From Hymenobacter psychrotolerans DSM 18569 (GTDB lineage: Bacteria; Bacteroidota; Bacteroidia; Cytophagales; Hymenobacteraceae), in assembly GCF_900142395.1 (NCBI RefSeq), contig NZ_FRAS01000016.1:1-64000 (forward strand): a DNA stretch of 64,000 nucleotides, in the 5' to 3' direction. Numbering within the stretch: position 1 is the first letter of the stretch; every line of letters starts with the position of its first letter. The notes beneath the pieces were generated by a model. That model saw nothing but the letters and a program-made list of their open reading frames with translations, was not told the origin of the DNA and ran no database searches. Of this stretch, positions 9,258 through 18,739 are shown in pieces. The translations under genes were made by a program, and so were the position numbers.

Positions 9258-9303
9258 GGCTGGCCGAAAATAGCCAAAATAAGCCTGAGCCTGGCGCGCT
9301 AAA

Positions 9304-9340
9304 ACAACAGCCCGCTCCGTAGTGTACGGAGCGGGCTGCC
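9304..9340 (-). terminator. Terminator of the acyl-CoA-binding protein gene
   Basis: AGCCCGCTCCGT (9309-9320) pairs with ACGGAGCGGGCT (9326-9337). On the minus strand the hairpin is followed by GTTGTTTT. Confidence 0.65.
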
Positions 9341-9369
9341 TGAATCAGAATATCCGGAACGGAAGCAGG

Positions 9370-9873
9370 CTAGGACTGCTCGTCCTTCAAATGGTCTTCG
9401 CCGCCATAAGGGGCGCCCGCCGTAATGTCGCCGCGCAGGCCGCCTTGCGAAGCGCCCGGCCCGGTGCCGGGTTGCTGGGCGGTGGTGCTGTTGCGCTCCT
9501 GGTCAGCATTTACCTGCGAGCCGGTAGCGGGCTGGCCGTTGCCGGTGATGACGGTTGGCATTTCGCCAACCGGGCCGGCCAGCTCGTTTACTTTTTCGAT
9601 GTACTGGCGGCGAGCATCCTCCTGCGGCACCCCCTTAAACTTGCTCCAGGAGTCCCATTGCGCCTGCGACATACCTTGTGGGCCATTCGGGTTGTCGGGC
9701 ATATCGTCGCCTACATCCTCGTGCTTGGCGTCATGGTCGCCTTCGGTGGCCTGCTTGTAGAGGCCGTACAGTTCCGTCATATGGGGAGCGGCTTTGTCGC
9801 CGGGCAGGCCATCTACGCGGGAAACGGCGGCTTCAAATTGTTGCTGGAGGTCCATATTTTGCTGAAGATTCAT
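9370..9873 (-). CDS. Acyl-CoA-binding protein (ACBP) with a low-complexity tail
   Basis: The first half of this 167-residue protein follows the ACBP four-helix pattern: LQQQFEAAVSRVDGLPG, then ELYGLYKQATEGDH (the conserved YxxYKQAT..GD core), QWDSWSKFKG and YIEKVNELA. ACBPs bind long-chain acyl-CoA in the cytosol. Compared with the usual sequence there is an acidic insert between GDH and WDSW. The last 70 or so residues are Gly/Gln/Thr-rich and probably disordered. I prefer the ATG at 9873; an upstream start at 9969 would run across the shared divergent promoter region with the asparagine-synthase gene. ACBPs are patchy in bacteria, and a metabolic partner is not evident here. Confidence 0.8.
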   Translation of the reverse strand: MNLQQNMDLQQQFEAAVSRVDGLPGDKAAPHMTELYGLYKQATEGDHDAKHEDVGDDMPDNPNGPQGMSQAQWDSWSKFKGVPQEDARRQYIEKVNELAGPVGEMPTVITGNGQPATGSQVNADQERNSTTAQQPGTGPGASQGGLRGDITAGAPYGGEDHLKDEQS

Positions 9874-9985
9874 AGTCGAAAAGGAGCTGAGAGTGGAAAC
9901 TATACGGTGTACTAGGGTGGCCGGGCTTTGGTTACGGTGCCCGCACAGTTCCGTAAGTTGCGCCAACAAGTCTGCTGATACTTCG

Positions 9986-9993
9986 TACTTTTG
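9986..9993 (+). promoter_or_regulatory. TAnnTTTG -7 element of asnB
   Basis: TACTTTTG matches the Bacteroidota -7 consensus exactly and lies only eight bases before the asnB ATG, so the transcript would have almost no leader. No TTG is found at the usual 19-base distance. Confidence 0.5.
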
Positions 9994-10001
9994 CGCGCTC
10001 T

Positions 10002-11942
10002 ATGTGTGGAATCACCGGCTTATTCGCCTTTACTGACACAGGCCGTAGCTCGCTCGCCGCGCTACCAGCCTCAACTGACGCTATTGTCAGCCGCGGCCCC
10101 GACTCGCAGGGACACTTTGTGTACGACCGTTGCGGGCTGGGCTTTCGGCGCTTAGCTATTCTCGACCTTTCGGCCGATGGCAACCAGCCCATGACCGATG
10201 AGTCGGGCCGCTACACCATTGTCTTCAACGGTGAGATTTTCAACTTTCGCGAGTTGCGGCAGCGCCTGATAAGCAAAGGCCACAAATTCCACTCCCAAAC
10301 CGATACGGAGGTGATTCTGCGCCTCTACATCACGGAAGGGCGCGGCTTTCTCAAGAAGTTGAACGGCTTCTTCGGGCTGGCTATCTACGACAAGGAAGAG
10401 GATTCGCTCTTCATTGCGCGCGACCGGATGGGGGAGAAGCCGCTGCTCATCTACCGCGACGAGGACAAGCTGTTTTTTGCCTCCGAAATGAAGTCGTTGC
10501 TGGCCCTGGGCATTCCGCGCAAGCTCGACTATGTGGCCCTGAGCCATTACCTGCAGCTCAACTACATCCCCGGCCCCGCTACCATATTCAGGGGCGTCAA
10601 GAAGCTGCTGCCCGGCCACTACCTTTTCATCAAAGGCAAGAAGGTAGTGCGCAAGCGCTGGTACAAGGTGCCCTACGATGCCAAGAAAGTCGCCAAAAAC
10701 AAGCTCACCTACGAGCAGCAGCAGGCGAAATTGGTAGAGCTGATGGATGACGCTACCGCGCGCCGGCTGGTTGCCGACGTTCCGGTGGGGGCCTTCCTCA
10801 GCGGCGGTATCGATTCCAGCGTGGTAGTGGCCCTGGCCTCGCGCCACACCGAGCACCTGAACACGTTCAGCATCGGCTACCGCGACGAGCCCTTCTTCGA
10901 CGAAACGAAATACGCCAAGCTGGTAGCTGAGCGCTACAAGACCAACCATACGGTTTTTTCGCTCACCAACCAGGACCTCTACGAGCACATCTTTGATGTG
11001 CTCGACTACATCGATGAGCCCTTTGCCGACTCGTCGGCGCTGGCCGTGTACATCCTGAGCAAGCGGACCCGCGAAAAGGCCACCGTCGCCCTTTCCGGCG
11101 ACGGTGCCGACGAGCTGTTTGCGGGCTACAACAAGCACATGGGCGAGTTCCAGGTGCGGCAGGGCGGCTTTAAGGCCGAAGCCGTAACCGGCCTCAACAT
11201 GCTCTGGGAAATTCTGCCTAAGTCGCGCAACTCCTTTTTCGGCAACAAAGTCCGGCAGTTTCAACGCTTCTCGCGCGGCATGCTCAACGGGCCCAAAGAC
11301 AGGTACTGGGACTGGGCCTCGTTTGCTTCCGAAAAAGACTCCCGCAACCTGCTCAGCGCCGCCTCGCGCCGTAAAGTAGGCAAGAAGCTGGCCGAGAAGC
11401 GCCGCAAAGACATCCTGGTGAACCTGCACGCCGACGGCGACCTGAATGAGGTGCTGCTGACCGACACCACGCTGGTGCTGCCCTACGACATGCTGGCCAA
11501 GGTGGACATGATGAGCATGGCCAATTCGCTGGAGGTGCGGCCGCCTTTCCTCGACCCCAATGTGGTACGCTTTGCCTTCTCGTTGCCCGTCGAAAGCAAA
11601 ATCGACGCGAACATGAAGAAGCGGATTGTGCAGGACGCCTTCCGGCCACTATTGCCTGAAGAACTGTACAAGCGCCCCAAGCACGGCTTTGAAGTGCCGC
11701 TGCTCAAGTGGTTCCGGGGCGAGTTGCGGCCCCTTATCGAAGATGATCTGCTGTCCGATGCCTTCATTGAGGCGCAGGGCGTGTTCGACGTAGACGCCAT
11801 CCGGGCACTGAAAACCCAGCTGTTCTCCCGCAGCCCCGGCGACGTGCACGCCCGCATCTGGGCCCTTATCGTGTTCCAGCACTGGTGGAAACGCTACATG
11901 ATGGCCCCCGTGGCGCAGGCCCCAAAAACTGTAGTTCAATAG
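10002..11942 (+). CDS. asnB: Asparagine synthase (glutamine-hydrolysing) / AsnB-like amidotransferase
   Basis: The 646-residue protein has a class-II glutaminase domain with the nucleophile Cys2 (MCGITGLF), SRGPDSQGH and FNGEIFNF, followed by a synthetase domain with the pyrophosphate loop LSGGIDSS (about 266-273) and SGDGADELFAGY. It takes the amide of glutamine and transfers ammonia to an ATP-activated carboxylate, in the standard enzyme aspartate. It opens the polysaccharide cluster 24 bases upstream of UDP-glucose dehydrogenase. AsnB homologues in such clusters can amidate uronic acids, so that is an alternative to asparagine synthesis. The start is fixed by the required N-terminal Cys2. 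Confidence 0.92.
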   Translation: MCGITGLFAFTDTGRSSLAALPASTDAIVSRGPDSQGHFVYDRCGLGFRRLAILDLSADGNQPMTDESGRYTIVFNGEIFNFRELRQRLISKGHKFHSQTDTEVILRLYITEGRGFLKKLNGFFGLAIYDKEEDSLFIARDRMGEKPLLIYRDEDKLFFASEMKSLLALGIPRKLDYVALSHYLQLNYIPGPATIFRGVKKLLPGHYLFIKGKKVVRKRWYKVPYDAKKVAKNKLTYEQQQAKLVELMDDATARRLVADVPVGAFLSGGIDSSVVVALASRHTEHLNTFSIGYRDEPFFDETKYAKLVAERYKTNHTVFSLTNQDLYEHIFDVLDYIDEPFADSSALAVYILSKRTREKATVALSGDGADELFAGYNKHMGEFQVRQGGFKAEAVTGLNMLWEILPKSRNSFFGNKVRQFQRFSRGMLNGPKDRYWDWASFASEKDSRNLLSAASRRKVGKKLAEKRRKDILVNLHADGDLNEVLLTDTTLVLPYDMLAKVDMMSMANSLEVRPPFLDPNVVRFAFSLPVESKIDANMKKRIVQDAFRPLLPEELYKRPKHGFEVPLLKWFRGELRPLIEDDLLSDAFIEAQGVFDVDAIRALKTQLFSRSPGDVHARIWALIVFQHWWKRYMMAPVAQAPKTVVQ

Positions 11943-11966
11943 AAGTTTCTGCTCTCCCAATATTCC

Positions 11967-13304
11967 ATGAAAATAGCAGTAGTAGGCACCGGATACGTCG
12001 GGCTGGTTACAGGAACTTGCTTTGCCGAAGTCGGCATCGAAGTAACCTGCATCGATATCGACCAGAAGAAGATTGATAACCTCAAACAGGGCATTCTTCC
12101 CATCTATGAGCCGGGTTTAGAGGAAATGGTGAGCCGCAACGTAGCGGCCGGCCGTTTGACCTTCACTACCAGTCTGGCCGAAGGCATTAAAGATGCCGAC
12201 GTAGCTTTCATTGCGGTGGGCACGCCTCCCGGTGAAGACGGCTCCGCCGACCTTAAGTATGTTCTGGCTGTTGCCCGCGGTATCGGGGAGCACATGAATG
12301 ACTACGGGGTTATCGTAACCAAGAGCACGGTGCCCGTAGGTACGGCTGCCAAAGTACGCACCGAGCTGGAGCAAGCGCTGAGCAAGCGCGGCGTAACCAT
12401 AGAGTTCGACGTGGCCTCTAACCCCGAGTTCCTGAAAGAGGGTGCTGCCATCGACGATTTCCTGAAGCCGGACCGCATTGTGGTCGGCGTTTCGTCGGAG
12501 CGGGCCGAGGAGGTAATGCGCAAGCTTTACAAGCCGTTCCTGCTCAATGGCCACCCCATTATCTTCATGGATATCCCGTCGGCGGAAATGACGAAATACG
12601 CCGCCAACTCTATGCTGGCCACGAAAATTTCGTTCATGAACGACATTGCCAACCTCTGCGAAATCATGGGCGCCGACGTGAACATGGTGCGCAAAGGCAT
12701 CGGCTCTGATGCTCGTATCGGCACCAAGTTCATCTATCCCGGCATCGGCTACGGCGGCTCCTGCTTTCCCAAGGATGTAAAAGCCCTCATCAAAACGGCT
12801 GCCGAGAACGGCTACCAGATGCAGGTGCTCCAGGCCGTAGAAAGCGTAAACGAGGCGCAGAAAGAAGTGCTTTTCGATAAAGTAAAGAAACACTTCGGTG
12901 GCGACCTGACCGGCAGAAAAATGGCCGTGTGGGGCTTGTCGTTCAAGCCCAAAACCGACGACATGCGTGAAGCTCCGTCGTTGGTAATCATCGAGAAGCT
13001 GCTGGCGGAAGGCTGCACGGTTTCGGCCTACGACCCCGTGGCCATGGACGAAGCCAAACACTCGCTCGGCAACCGCATCACCTACGCGAAAGACCAGTTT
13101 GACGCTCTCGTAGACGCCGACGCACTGTTGGTAGTGACGGAGTGGCCCGAGTTCCGGTCGCCCAGCTTCGAGGTAGTAGGCAAGCTGCTAAAGCAGAAAG
13201 TCATTTTCGATGGCCGCAACATCTACGACCCCATCGAAATGAAGGAATCCGGCTTCGCTTATCACTGCATTGGCATCCGGACCGCTCACCAGGAGCCAGT
13301 CTAA
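11967..13304 (+). CDS. ugd: UDP-glucose 6-dehydrogenase
   Basis: The 445-residue enzyme oxidises UDP-glucose to UDP-glucuronate with two NAD+. The N-terminal Rossmann motif is [18 protein letters not shown]; the central dimer helix carries [19 protein letters not shown], and the catalytic Cys is at 266 in YGGSCFPKD. The C-terminal UDP-binding domain has [16 protein letters not shown]. Length is typical (about 440). It lies 24 bases after asnB and 79 bases before a UDP-glucuronate decarboxylase that uses its product. Confidence 0.96.
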   Translation: MKIAVVGTGYVGLVTGTCFAEVGIEVTCIDIDQKKIDNLKQGILPIYEPGLEEMVSRNVAAGRLTFTTSLAEGIKDADVAFIAVGTPPGEDGSADLKYVLAVARGIGEHMNDYGVIVTKSTVPVGTAAKVRTELEQALSKRGVTIEFDVASNPEFLKEGAAIDDFLKPDRIVVGVSSERAEEVMRKLYKPFLLNGHPIIFMDIPSAEMTKYAANSMLATKISFMNDIANLCEIMGADVNMVRKGIGSDARIGTKFIYPGIGYGGSCFPKDVKALIKTAAENGYQMQVLQAVESVNEAQKEVLFDKVKKHFGGDLTGRKMAVWGLSFKPKTDDMREAPSLVIIEKLLAEGCTVSAYDPVAMDEAKHSLGNRITYAKDQFDALVDADALLVVTEWPEFRSPSFEVVGKLLKQKVIFDGRNIYDPIEMKESGFAYHCIGIRTAHQEPV

Positions 13305-13383
13305 CCCGAGGCGGAGCTTCAAAACGCCTCTGAAAACCATTGGGTTAGGTCATAAGGCGTTATTCACTTAAAACAGCATTACA

Positions 13384-14334
13384 ATGTCTGATAAAAAACG
13401 TGTACTCATCACCGGTGGCGCCGGTTTCCTGGGCTCACACTTATGTGAGCGGTTTCTGGCCGAAGGTTACCATGTCATTGCCATGGATAACCTTATTACC
13501 GGCGACCTGCAGAACATCGAGCACCTATTTGCCCGCGAGGACTTCGAGTTCCATCACCATGATGTATCGAAGTTCGTGTTCGTGCCTGGCAAGCTCGACT
13601 ACATCCTGCACTTTGCTTCGCCGGCTTCTCCCATCGACTACCTCAAGATTCCGATCCAGACACTGAAGGTTGGCTCGCTGGGTACGCACAATCTGCTGGG
13701 CCTGGCTCGCGTGAAGAATGCCCGCCTGCTGATTGCCAGCACGTCAGAAGTGTACGGCGACCCGGAAATCCATCCGCAGGTAGAAGAGTATTTCGGCAAC
13801 GTAAACCCAGTCGGCCCTCGCGGCTGCTACGACGAAGCCAAACGGTTCCAGGAAGCCATTACGATGGCCTACCATAACCACCACGGGCTGGAAACGCGCA
13901 TTGTACGCATTTTCAATACCTACGGCCCCCGTATGCGCCTCGACGACGGCCGCGTACTGCCGGCATTCCTCTCGCAGGCGTTGCGTGGCGAAGCTCTCAC
14001 AGTGTTCGGCGACGGTTCGCAGACTCGGTCTTTCTGCTACGTTGATGACCTTGTGGACGGCATCTACCGGTTGCTGCTCAGCGACTACCACATGCCCGTA
14101 AACATCGGTAACCCATCAGAAATTACCATCAAGGAGTTCGGCGAAGAAATTGCGCGCCTCACCGGCGTAGAGTTCAAGCCCGACTACCGCCCGCTACCCG
14201 AAAACGACCCCATGAAGCGCCGGCCAGATATTTCTAAGGCTAAGGAAATTCTGGGTTGGGAGCCCAAAGTAGACCGCGCCGAAGGCCTGCGCCGTACCTT
14301 GGAGTATTTTAAAGAGCACGTGCAACGTGTATGA
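13384..14334 (+). CDS. uxs: UDP-glucuronate decarboxylase (UDP-xylose synthase type)
   Basis: This 316-residue extended SDR enzyme converts UDP-glucuronate to UDP-xylose through a 4-keto intermediate. The NAD-binding motif is [14 protein letters not shown] near residue 10, the active-site YxxxK is Y149/K153 in [12 protein letters not shown], and [17 protein letters not shown] is characteristic of UXS enzymes. It follows ugd and overlaps the next gene by four bases (ATGA), so translational coupling with the FdtA-like gene is likely. Whether UDP-xylose itself or a derivative is used is not shown. Confidence 0.93.
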   Translation: MSDKKRVLITGGAGFLGSHLCERFLAEGYHVIAMDNLITGDLQNIEHLFAREDFEFHHHDVSKFVFVPGKLDYILHFASPASPIDYLKIPIQTLKVGSLGTHNLLGLARVKNARLLIASTSEVYGDPEIHPQVEEYFGNVNPVGPRGCYDEAKRFQEAITMAYHNHHGLETRIVRIFNTYGPRMRLDDGRVLPAFLSQALRGEALTVFGDGSQTRSFCYVDDLVDGIYRLLLSDYHMPVNIGNPSEITIKEFGEEIARLTGVEFKPDYRPLPENDPMKRRPDISKAKEILGWEPKVDRAEGLRRTLEYFKEHVQRV

Positions 14335-14735
14335 AACAGCCTTACTTAATTGAATTTCCTAAGCTTGGCGCGCCTGAAATCGGCTACATATCTGTTACGG
14401 AGCAGTTGAAGCAGATTCCTTTTGAGGTGCAGCGTACCTTCTGGACGTATTATACTCCTGAGAGCATAGTGCGTGGTCGGCACGCTCATTACAAAACCGA
14501 ACAGGTACTGGTGGCCGTATCGGGCCGTATCATCGTCACGACGGAACTGCCGGATGGTACTGTGGAGGTGTACCGCTTAGAGGACCCACACGTTGGGCTG
14601 TACGTGCCGCCACATGCCTGGCATACGATGCAGTATTCGCATTCAGCGGTGCAACTGGTGTTTGCTTCCCTTCCTTATGATGAGCAGGACTATATCCGGC
14701 AGTATGAAAAGTTTCGGGAAGTATGGAAACCATAG
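14331..14735 (+). CDS. FdtA/WxcM-like sugar 3,4-ketoisomerase (copy 1)
   Basis: The 134-residue cupin-fold protein carries the FdtA signature RGRHAH (His51, His53), [15 protein letters not shown] and the C-terminal [13 protein letters not shown]. FdtA-type enzymes convert a dTDP-4-keto-6-deoxyhexose into the 3-keto isomer, the substrate of a 3-aminotransferase. The start overlaps the end of uxs (ATGA), and the stop overlaps the following acetyltransferase by 13 bases, so the three are probably co-translated. A second paralogue is at 20831. An isomerase role is known for the family; a substrate other than the dTDP sugar is possible because of the UDP-sugar neighbours. Confidence 0.82.
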   Translation: MKQPYLIEFPKLGAPEIGYISVTEQLKQIPFEVQRTFWTYYTPESIVRGRHAHYKTEQVLVAVSGRIIVTTELPDGTVEVYRLEDPHVGLYVPPHAWHTMQYSHSAVQLVFASLPYDEQDYIRQYEKFREVWKP

Positions 14736-15679
14736 ATGCGGGTCTGCTGGCGCAGCGGGCGGAGGCCTTGTTTTTCTACTCTCCGTATAATTTCCTGCGC
14801 GAAATTCCAGAAGAACTACAACAGCAGCATTTTGGGGTTGGGCATGTGGTGAATTTTGTCCAGAACCCCCGTAACCATATCGTCACGACCGGCCAGGGTG
14901 CGGACCGTACTCAACTCCTGTATACAGAATTGCCGTGGGATTCCGAGTTCTTCGGTACTTCTACTTATCGGTTGCATACGGGCCTTTTCGGACCCGATGC
15001 TTCTCTGCAGGGCCGTATGCAGGCGGTAGAACAGTTGCAGAAAAAGCTAGCCTCTGCCGGTGCCTACTACTGCTTCAGTGAAGTACCTACCGAGGATACG
15101 GCCTTACTGCAGATGCTTACGGCCAGTGGGTGGCGGTTGGTTGAAACCCGGCTGTTGTTCTACCACGACAACCTAGCGGCATTTGAGCAGCCCCGGTATC
15201 CGGTTCGCATGGCGCAACCGACAGAGGCCGAATCCATTGGCCGTGTTTCAGCGGCGGCGCGAAACCCATATGACCGTTTTCATGCCGACGCGTGGTTCGG
15301 CACGGAGCGCGCCGACGCTTTTCTGGCCCGCTATGCCAGTGCCGCGGTGCAAGGATACTGTGATGCAGTGTTAGTTCCGGACGAACCACAGCTGCCGGTG
15401 GATTCTTTTCTGGCAATCAGCGACCTGCATAAGGACGCGGCGGCTTTAGGCGTAGGATTGTCGCGCGTAGCGCTGACGGCAGTCGGCTCGCAGAATAGGG
15501 GATGGCACCTGCGGCTGGTGTCCGAAACTATCCAGCGCGCGCGCCAGAACGGCGCCCAGTACGTGCTGATGACCACTCAGGCAACCAACCGTGCCGTTTT
15601 TCGGACCTGTGAAAAGTTAGGCTTCAAACTAGGGGGCAGCAGTCATATTCTGGCTTGCCATGCTAGTGATACAGTCTAG
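14723..15679 (+). CDS. GNAT-family N-acetyltransferase, WecD/RffC-like
   Basis: The 318-residue protein has a variable N-terminal half and a C-terminal GNAT domain with ALGVGLSRVALTAV as acetyl-CoA-binding loop and ATNRAVFRTCEKLGFKLGGS as the last conserved segment. This layout resembles TDP-fucosamine acetyltransferase (RffC/WecD), which acetylates the 4-amino group of an aminosugar nucleotide. It overlaps the FdtA-like gene by 13 bases, which suggests it acylates an aminosugar made with that isomerase. The true substrate is not determined by sequence. Confidence 0.72.
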   Translation: METIDAGLLAQRAEALFFYSPYNFLREIPEELQQQHFGVGHVVNFVQNPRNHIVTTGQGADRTQLLYTELPWDSEFFGTSTYRLHTGLFGPDASLQGRMQAVEQLQKKLASAGAYYCFSEVPTEDTALLQMLTASGWRLVETRLLFYHDNLAAFEQPRYPVRMAQPTEAESIGRVSAAARNPYDRFHADAWFGTERADAFLARYASAAVQGYCDAVLVPDEPQLPVDSFLAISDLHKDAAALGVGLSRVALTAVGSQNRGWHLRLVSETIQRARQNGAQYVLMTTQATNRAVFRTCEKLGFKLGGSSHILACHASDTV

Positions 15680-15703
15680 GAAGTCTCTTTCAATACCCTC
15701 ATC

Positions 15704-16654
15704 GTGCCCAAGCTTTCTGTTATAGTCCCCTGTTACTTCAACGAAGACAATATTCCGGTCACCGTTCCAGAGCTCATCAAAAATGAGGCACTGTTTCCGG
15801 CCGGGGTAGAGTTCGAATACATCTTCGTTGATGATGGCTCACAAGACCAGACGCTGGCTGCTCTGCTGCATGCCCGCAACCAGTACCCCGACCGGATTAA
15901 AGTAGTAGAGTTGGTCGGTAACGTGGGCTCTTACAACGCAATAGTAGCAGGCATGGAGCAGGCTACCGGCGACTGCCTAGCCATTATCACGGCCGACATG
16001 CAGGACCCGCCGGAACTGATGGTCAAAATGTATGACTATTGGACCAAAGGTTTCAAGCTCGTGATTGGCAACCGGCAGGACAGGGAAGAAACCGGGCTTT
16101 CTAAAACGCTGGCGCAAACATTCCATTGGCTTATGAAGCACCTAGCCCTGCGGAATATTCCGGATGGCGGGTTCGACTTCGTGTTCTTCGACCGGCAGGT
16201 ACGGGACGACATTGTCCGCATGAAGGAACGTAATAGCAACATCTTCTATCTGATGGTGTGGCTGGGCTACGAGTACGTTAATATCCCGTACGTGCGTCGC
16301 AAGCGTGAAATAGGAAAGTCCCGCTGGACGCTGCAGAAAAAAGTCAAGCTGTTGATAGACTCCTTGCTTTCCTTCTCTTATTTCCCTATTCGTGCTATTT
16401 CGGTAACGGGTATTGTGCTGGGTACAATTGCGCTTTTGTACGGCTTGTATGTTATCGGGCTTAAAATACTTGCTCCTGAGGGGCCTGAAGGATGGACCGC
16501 ATTGATGGTGGTTGTGCTATTTGTTTCCGCCTTCCAAATGATTGCGCTGGGCGTTATCGGCGAATACGTTTGGCGAGGAATGGATGCTGCGCGAAACCGG
16601 CCGCTGTACGTGGTGAAAACTGTATATCCTTCTGAAGCCGGGCCGAAATACTAA
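15704..16654 (+). CDS. Family 2 glycosyltransferase with two C-terminal membrane helices (DPM1/GtrB type)
   Basis: The 316-residue protein starts at a GTG followed by PKLSVIVPCYFNEDN, the GT2 entry motif. VDDGSQDQT and the DxD-like ADMQDPPELM bind nucleotide sugar and metal. Two hydrophobic helices (about 228-252 and 268-292) close the protein. Enzymes of this type transfer a sugar to polyprenyl phosphate or to a lipid-linked acceptor at the inner face of the membrane (ArnC, GtrB, DPM1). It lies between the first aminosugar genes and a large membrane protein that could be its partner. Confidence 0.85.
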   Translation: MPKLSVIVPCYFNEDNIPVTVPELIKNEALFPAGVEFEYIFVDDGSQDQTLAALLHARNQYPDRIKVVELVGNVGSYNAIVAGMEQATGDCLAIITADMQDPPELMVKMYDYWTKGFKLVIGNRQDREETGLSKTLAQTFHWLMKHLALRNIPDGGFDFVFFDRQVRDDIVRMKERNSNIFYLMVWLGYEYVNIPYVRRKREIGKSRWTLQKKVKLLIDSLLSFSYFPIRAISVTGIVLGTIALLYGLYVIGLKILAPEGPEGWTALMVVVLFVSAFQMIALGVIGEYVWRGMDAARNRPLYVVKTVYPSEAGPKY

Positions 16655-16674
16655 TTCCGGCTACTACACTCGAA

Positions 16675-18678
16675 ATGGCAGGTTCAACTATTCTACTATT
16701 TGCGAAACTATATTCAGCTTTTGCTGGAACGCTGCTCATCGGCTATTTGCTAGGACGAGTATTGTTGCGACTTGCTAATGTGTTTCTGCCAGAGCGCAAC
16801 GTGCGCATATTTCTCAGCCTGCTGTCTGGGCTAACTGTTTTAATTGTAGCCTACGCTAGTATGGCTACTCGGGGCGTTACCATACTTTTGCCAGTTGCAG
16901 TAATCATAATAGCTGTTCTCTTCTTATGGAATAATAAAAAATCCCTAAATGATGAGTTAGTTGATAATTCACATTGGAGCACAGATTTAATTACGATACT
17001 GGGGACAGGTACGTTGATATTCTCTGCCCGGTATTTTTTGTTATATGACTCTAGCTCGGAGTTTCTGGTTACGCCATTTCAAGACTACGTCTATTATGGA
17101 AGACTTACACAGCCACTTAATATAGCCGGCATCGAAACAAATGTGCTGGAAGCCATATATCCTCAGTTTATCACGGAACAGCCTTACCACTATTTTGATG
17201 TTTGGCTGAACGCATTGTTAGTAAAATGCACAGGTGTACCATCTGTGTGGGCGCTATACCTTACAACATATTCCGTTCTAATCGTAGTGGTTGCGACGGG
17301 ATTTATGGCGCTATTGGCATATAGTGCAGGCGTTAAGCAAAAATGGATACCTGTATTGTCGCTGCTTCTGCTGACAGTAACGGGAATCAGTTGGCCTGTG
17401 GTGTCGGAAATAGATTTCATTCGAAACGGCGCACTTATTGCCAGCAGCACACTGCCAGTTTTACCAAAACTAGCGCCAGTTTACATTTTCTTAATTCTGG
17501 CGGTCTTGGCGCTGCTTCAGGGGCGCTACACAATTGTGGGGCTTACATTAGCTACGCTGCCGCTTGTATACGTGTCCACGGCCCCTACTATTGGGCTGGG
17601 AGTCGCTAGTTTGGCTTTGTTTCTGTGGTTGCGCCACCGTGTTACACTTGCAGGTGCTCTGAAAATGGTAGCCCCTACGTTATTTGCCAGCCTATATATA
17701 GCAGGGTTTTATGTCCTGCAGCCTGAGCCTTACCAATTTCCTGCTACTGGCCGTGCCTTCGCTTTAAGCACCATCATTCCAAGCTGGAGCGAGTACCGTA
17801 CGCTTATTAATATCGGGTTCGGAACCCTGCTCAATTTTGGCTTTTATTTCGCTCCGTATGCCCTGCTGTTGTTCCTGCTACTACGTTCACGAATCAAGAA
17901 AATTGCGTATACGCAGCAAGAAGTATTGGTATGGTTTGGGGCTAGCGTTTTTATGGCAACTGCGTTACGAGCATTTGGTAGTCATTACATAGACAGCTTT
18001 CAATTTTTTGCCAATACTATCATTCCGTTTGCTGCTATAGTAATTGCAGTGCTTATTGGTATTGCCTTGACAGCTAAAACACAGCGTCATTACGTTTTAA
18101 CAGCTTTGGTTCTGTTAGTATTGGCGGTAATAAATAATTACACACTGTTTTTTGAAAGAACCAAGACTTTGTCAGCGACGCGCTATTCCACTTCTTTTTT
18201 ACGCGTCGTACAAAGCGAGTTGCAAAATCTAGGACCACGCGGAGCTTTTATAATGTCTCCGGATGATTATGAGAATGTGTATATGATGTCTCCTGATTCG
18301 TATGTCTGTGGAACATACGTTTCAAATTTTAAGAATGACTACGCTTTCACCACACTGTCAGCTCTTGATCTAGAACATAAAAGAGCCGAACCGCATTTTC
18401 AGCGAGACTCTATACAGGCCGAACAAGCAACACGTAAATCATCGTTTTATCGGTTTCAGCGCTTTAAACAAATGCAAGGGCAGAAGCTCGCACTTGATAG
18501 CGCCAAATACCAGTTTGTAGTAGAGAATGGGATAAGCTTTATCTGTACTTCAAAGCGAGCTACTCTTCCTCTTGTTCTACAGCCTTTAGTTGATCGGTCA
18601 TACCGTGATTCTTATTCAGGGGAGATGTTCTACGTACTCCGCCCTTCCAGCAAAACTCTTAGCAACGCCTACTATTAG
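16675..18678 (+). CDS. Large polytopic membrane protein, possible GT-C-like transferase or polymerase
   Basis: I do not recognise a family. The 667-residue protein has about a dozen or more hydrophobic segments from residue 5 to about 500, with loops carrying SSSEFLVTPFQDYVYYGRL and EAIYPQFITEQPYHYFDVWL, then a soluble C-terminal domain of about 130 residues. The topology (many helices plus a soluble tail, and an acidic first-loop region) recalls GT-C glycosyltransferases and polysaccharide polymerases. It lies 21 bases after a GtrB-type transferase, fitting a flippase/polyprenyl-sugar-dependent transferase pair. Base composition is more AT-rich than its neighbours, as is common for such cluster-specific genes. 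Confidence 0.7.
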   Translation: MAGSTILLFAKLYSAFAGTLLIGYLLGRVLLRLANVFLPERNVRIFLSLLSGLTVLIVAYASMATRGVTILLPVAVIIIAVLFLWNNKKSLNDELVDNSHWSTDLITILGTGTLIFSARYFLLYDSSSEFLVTPFQDYVYYGRLTQPLNIAGIETNVLEAIYPQFITEQPYHYFDVWLNALLVKCTGVPSVWALYLTTYSVLIVVVATGFMALLAYSAGVKQKWIPVLSLLLLTVTGISWPVVSEIDFIRNGALIASSTLPVLPKLAPVYIFLILAVLALLQGRYTIVGLTLATLPLVYVSTAPTIGLGVASLALFLWLRHRVTLAGALKMVAPTLFASLYIAGFYVLQPEPYQFPATGRAFALSTIIPSWSEYRTLINIGFGTLLNFGFYFAPYALLLFLLLRSRIKKIAYTQQEVLVWFGASVFMATALRAFGSHYIDSFQFFANTIIPFAAIVIAVLIGIALTAKTQRHYVLTALVLLVLAVINNYTLFFERTKTLSATRYSTSFLRVVQSELQNLGPRGAFIMSPDDYENVYMMSPDSYVCGTYVSNFKNDYAFTTLSALDLEHKRAEPHFQRDSIQAEQATRKSSFYRFQRFKQMQGQKLALDSAKYQFVVENGISFICTSKRATLPLVLQPLVDRSYRDSYSGEMFYVLRPSSKTLSNAYY

Positions 18679-18700
18679 TCCATTATTAGGCCTGCAGTAG

Positions 18701-18708
18701 TATCTTTG
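18701..18708 (+). promoter_or_regulatory. TAnnTTTG -7 element of the FdtB-like gene
   Basis: TATCTTTG fits the Bacteroidota -7 consensus, 31 bases before the ATG at 18740. No convincing TTG lies 19 bases upstream. Confidence 0.45.
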
Positions 18709-18739
18709 CGCCCGTTGATCTTTCGCTTTACCTTGCTTC

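Noticed and set aside
10152..11429. 425-residue minus-strand frame opposite asnB
   Set aside because: Antisense shadow of a well supported gene.
12117..13061. 314-residue minus-strand frame opposite ugd
   Set aside because: Antisense shadow; the plus strand has the complete UDP-glucose dehydrogenase motifs.
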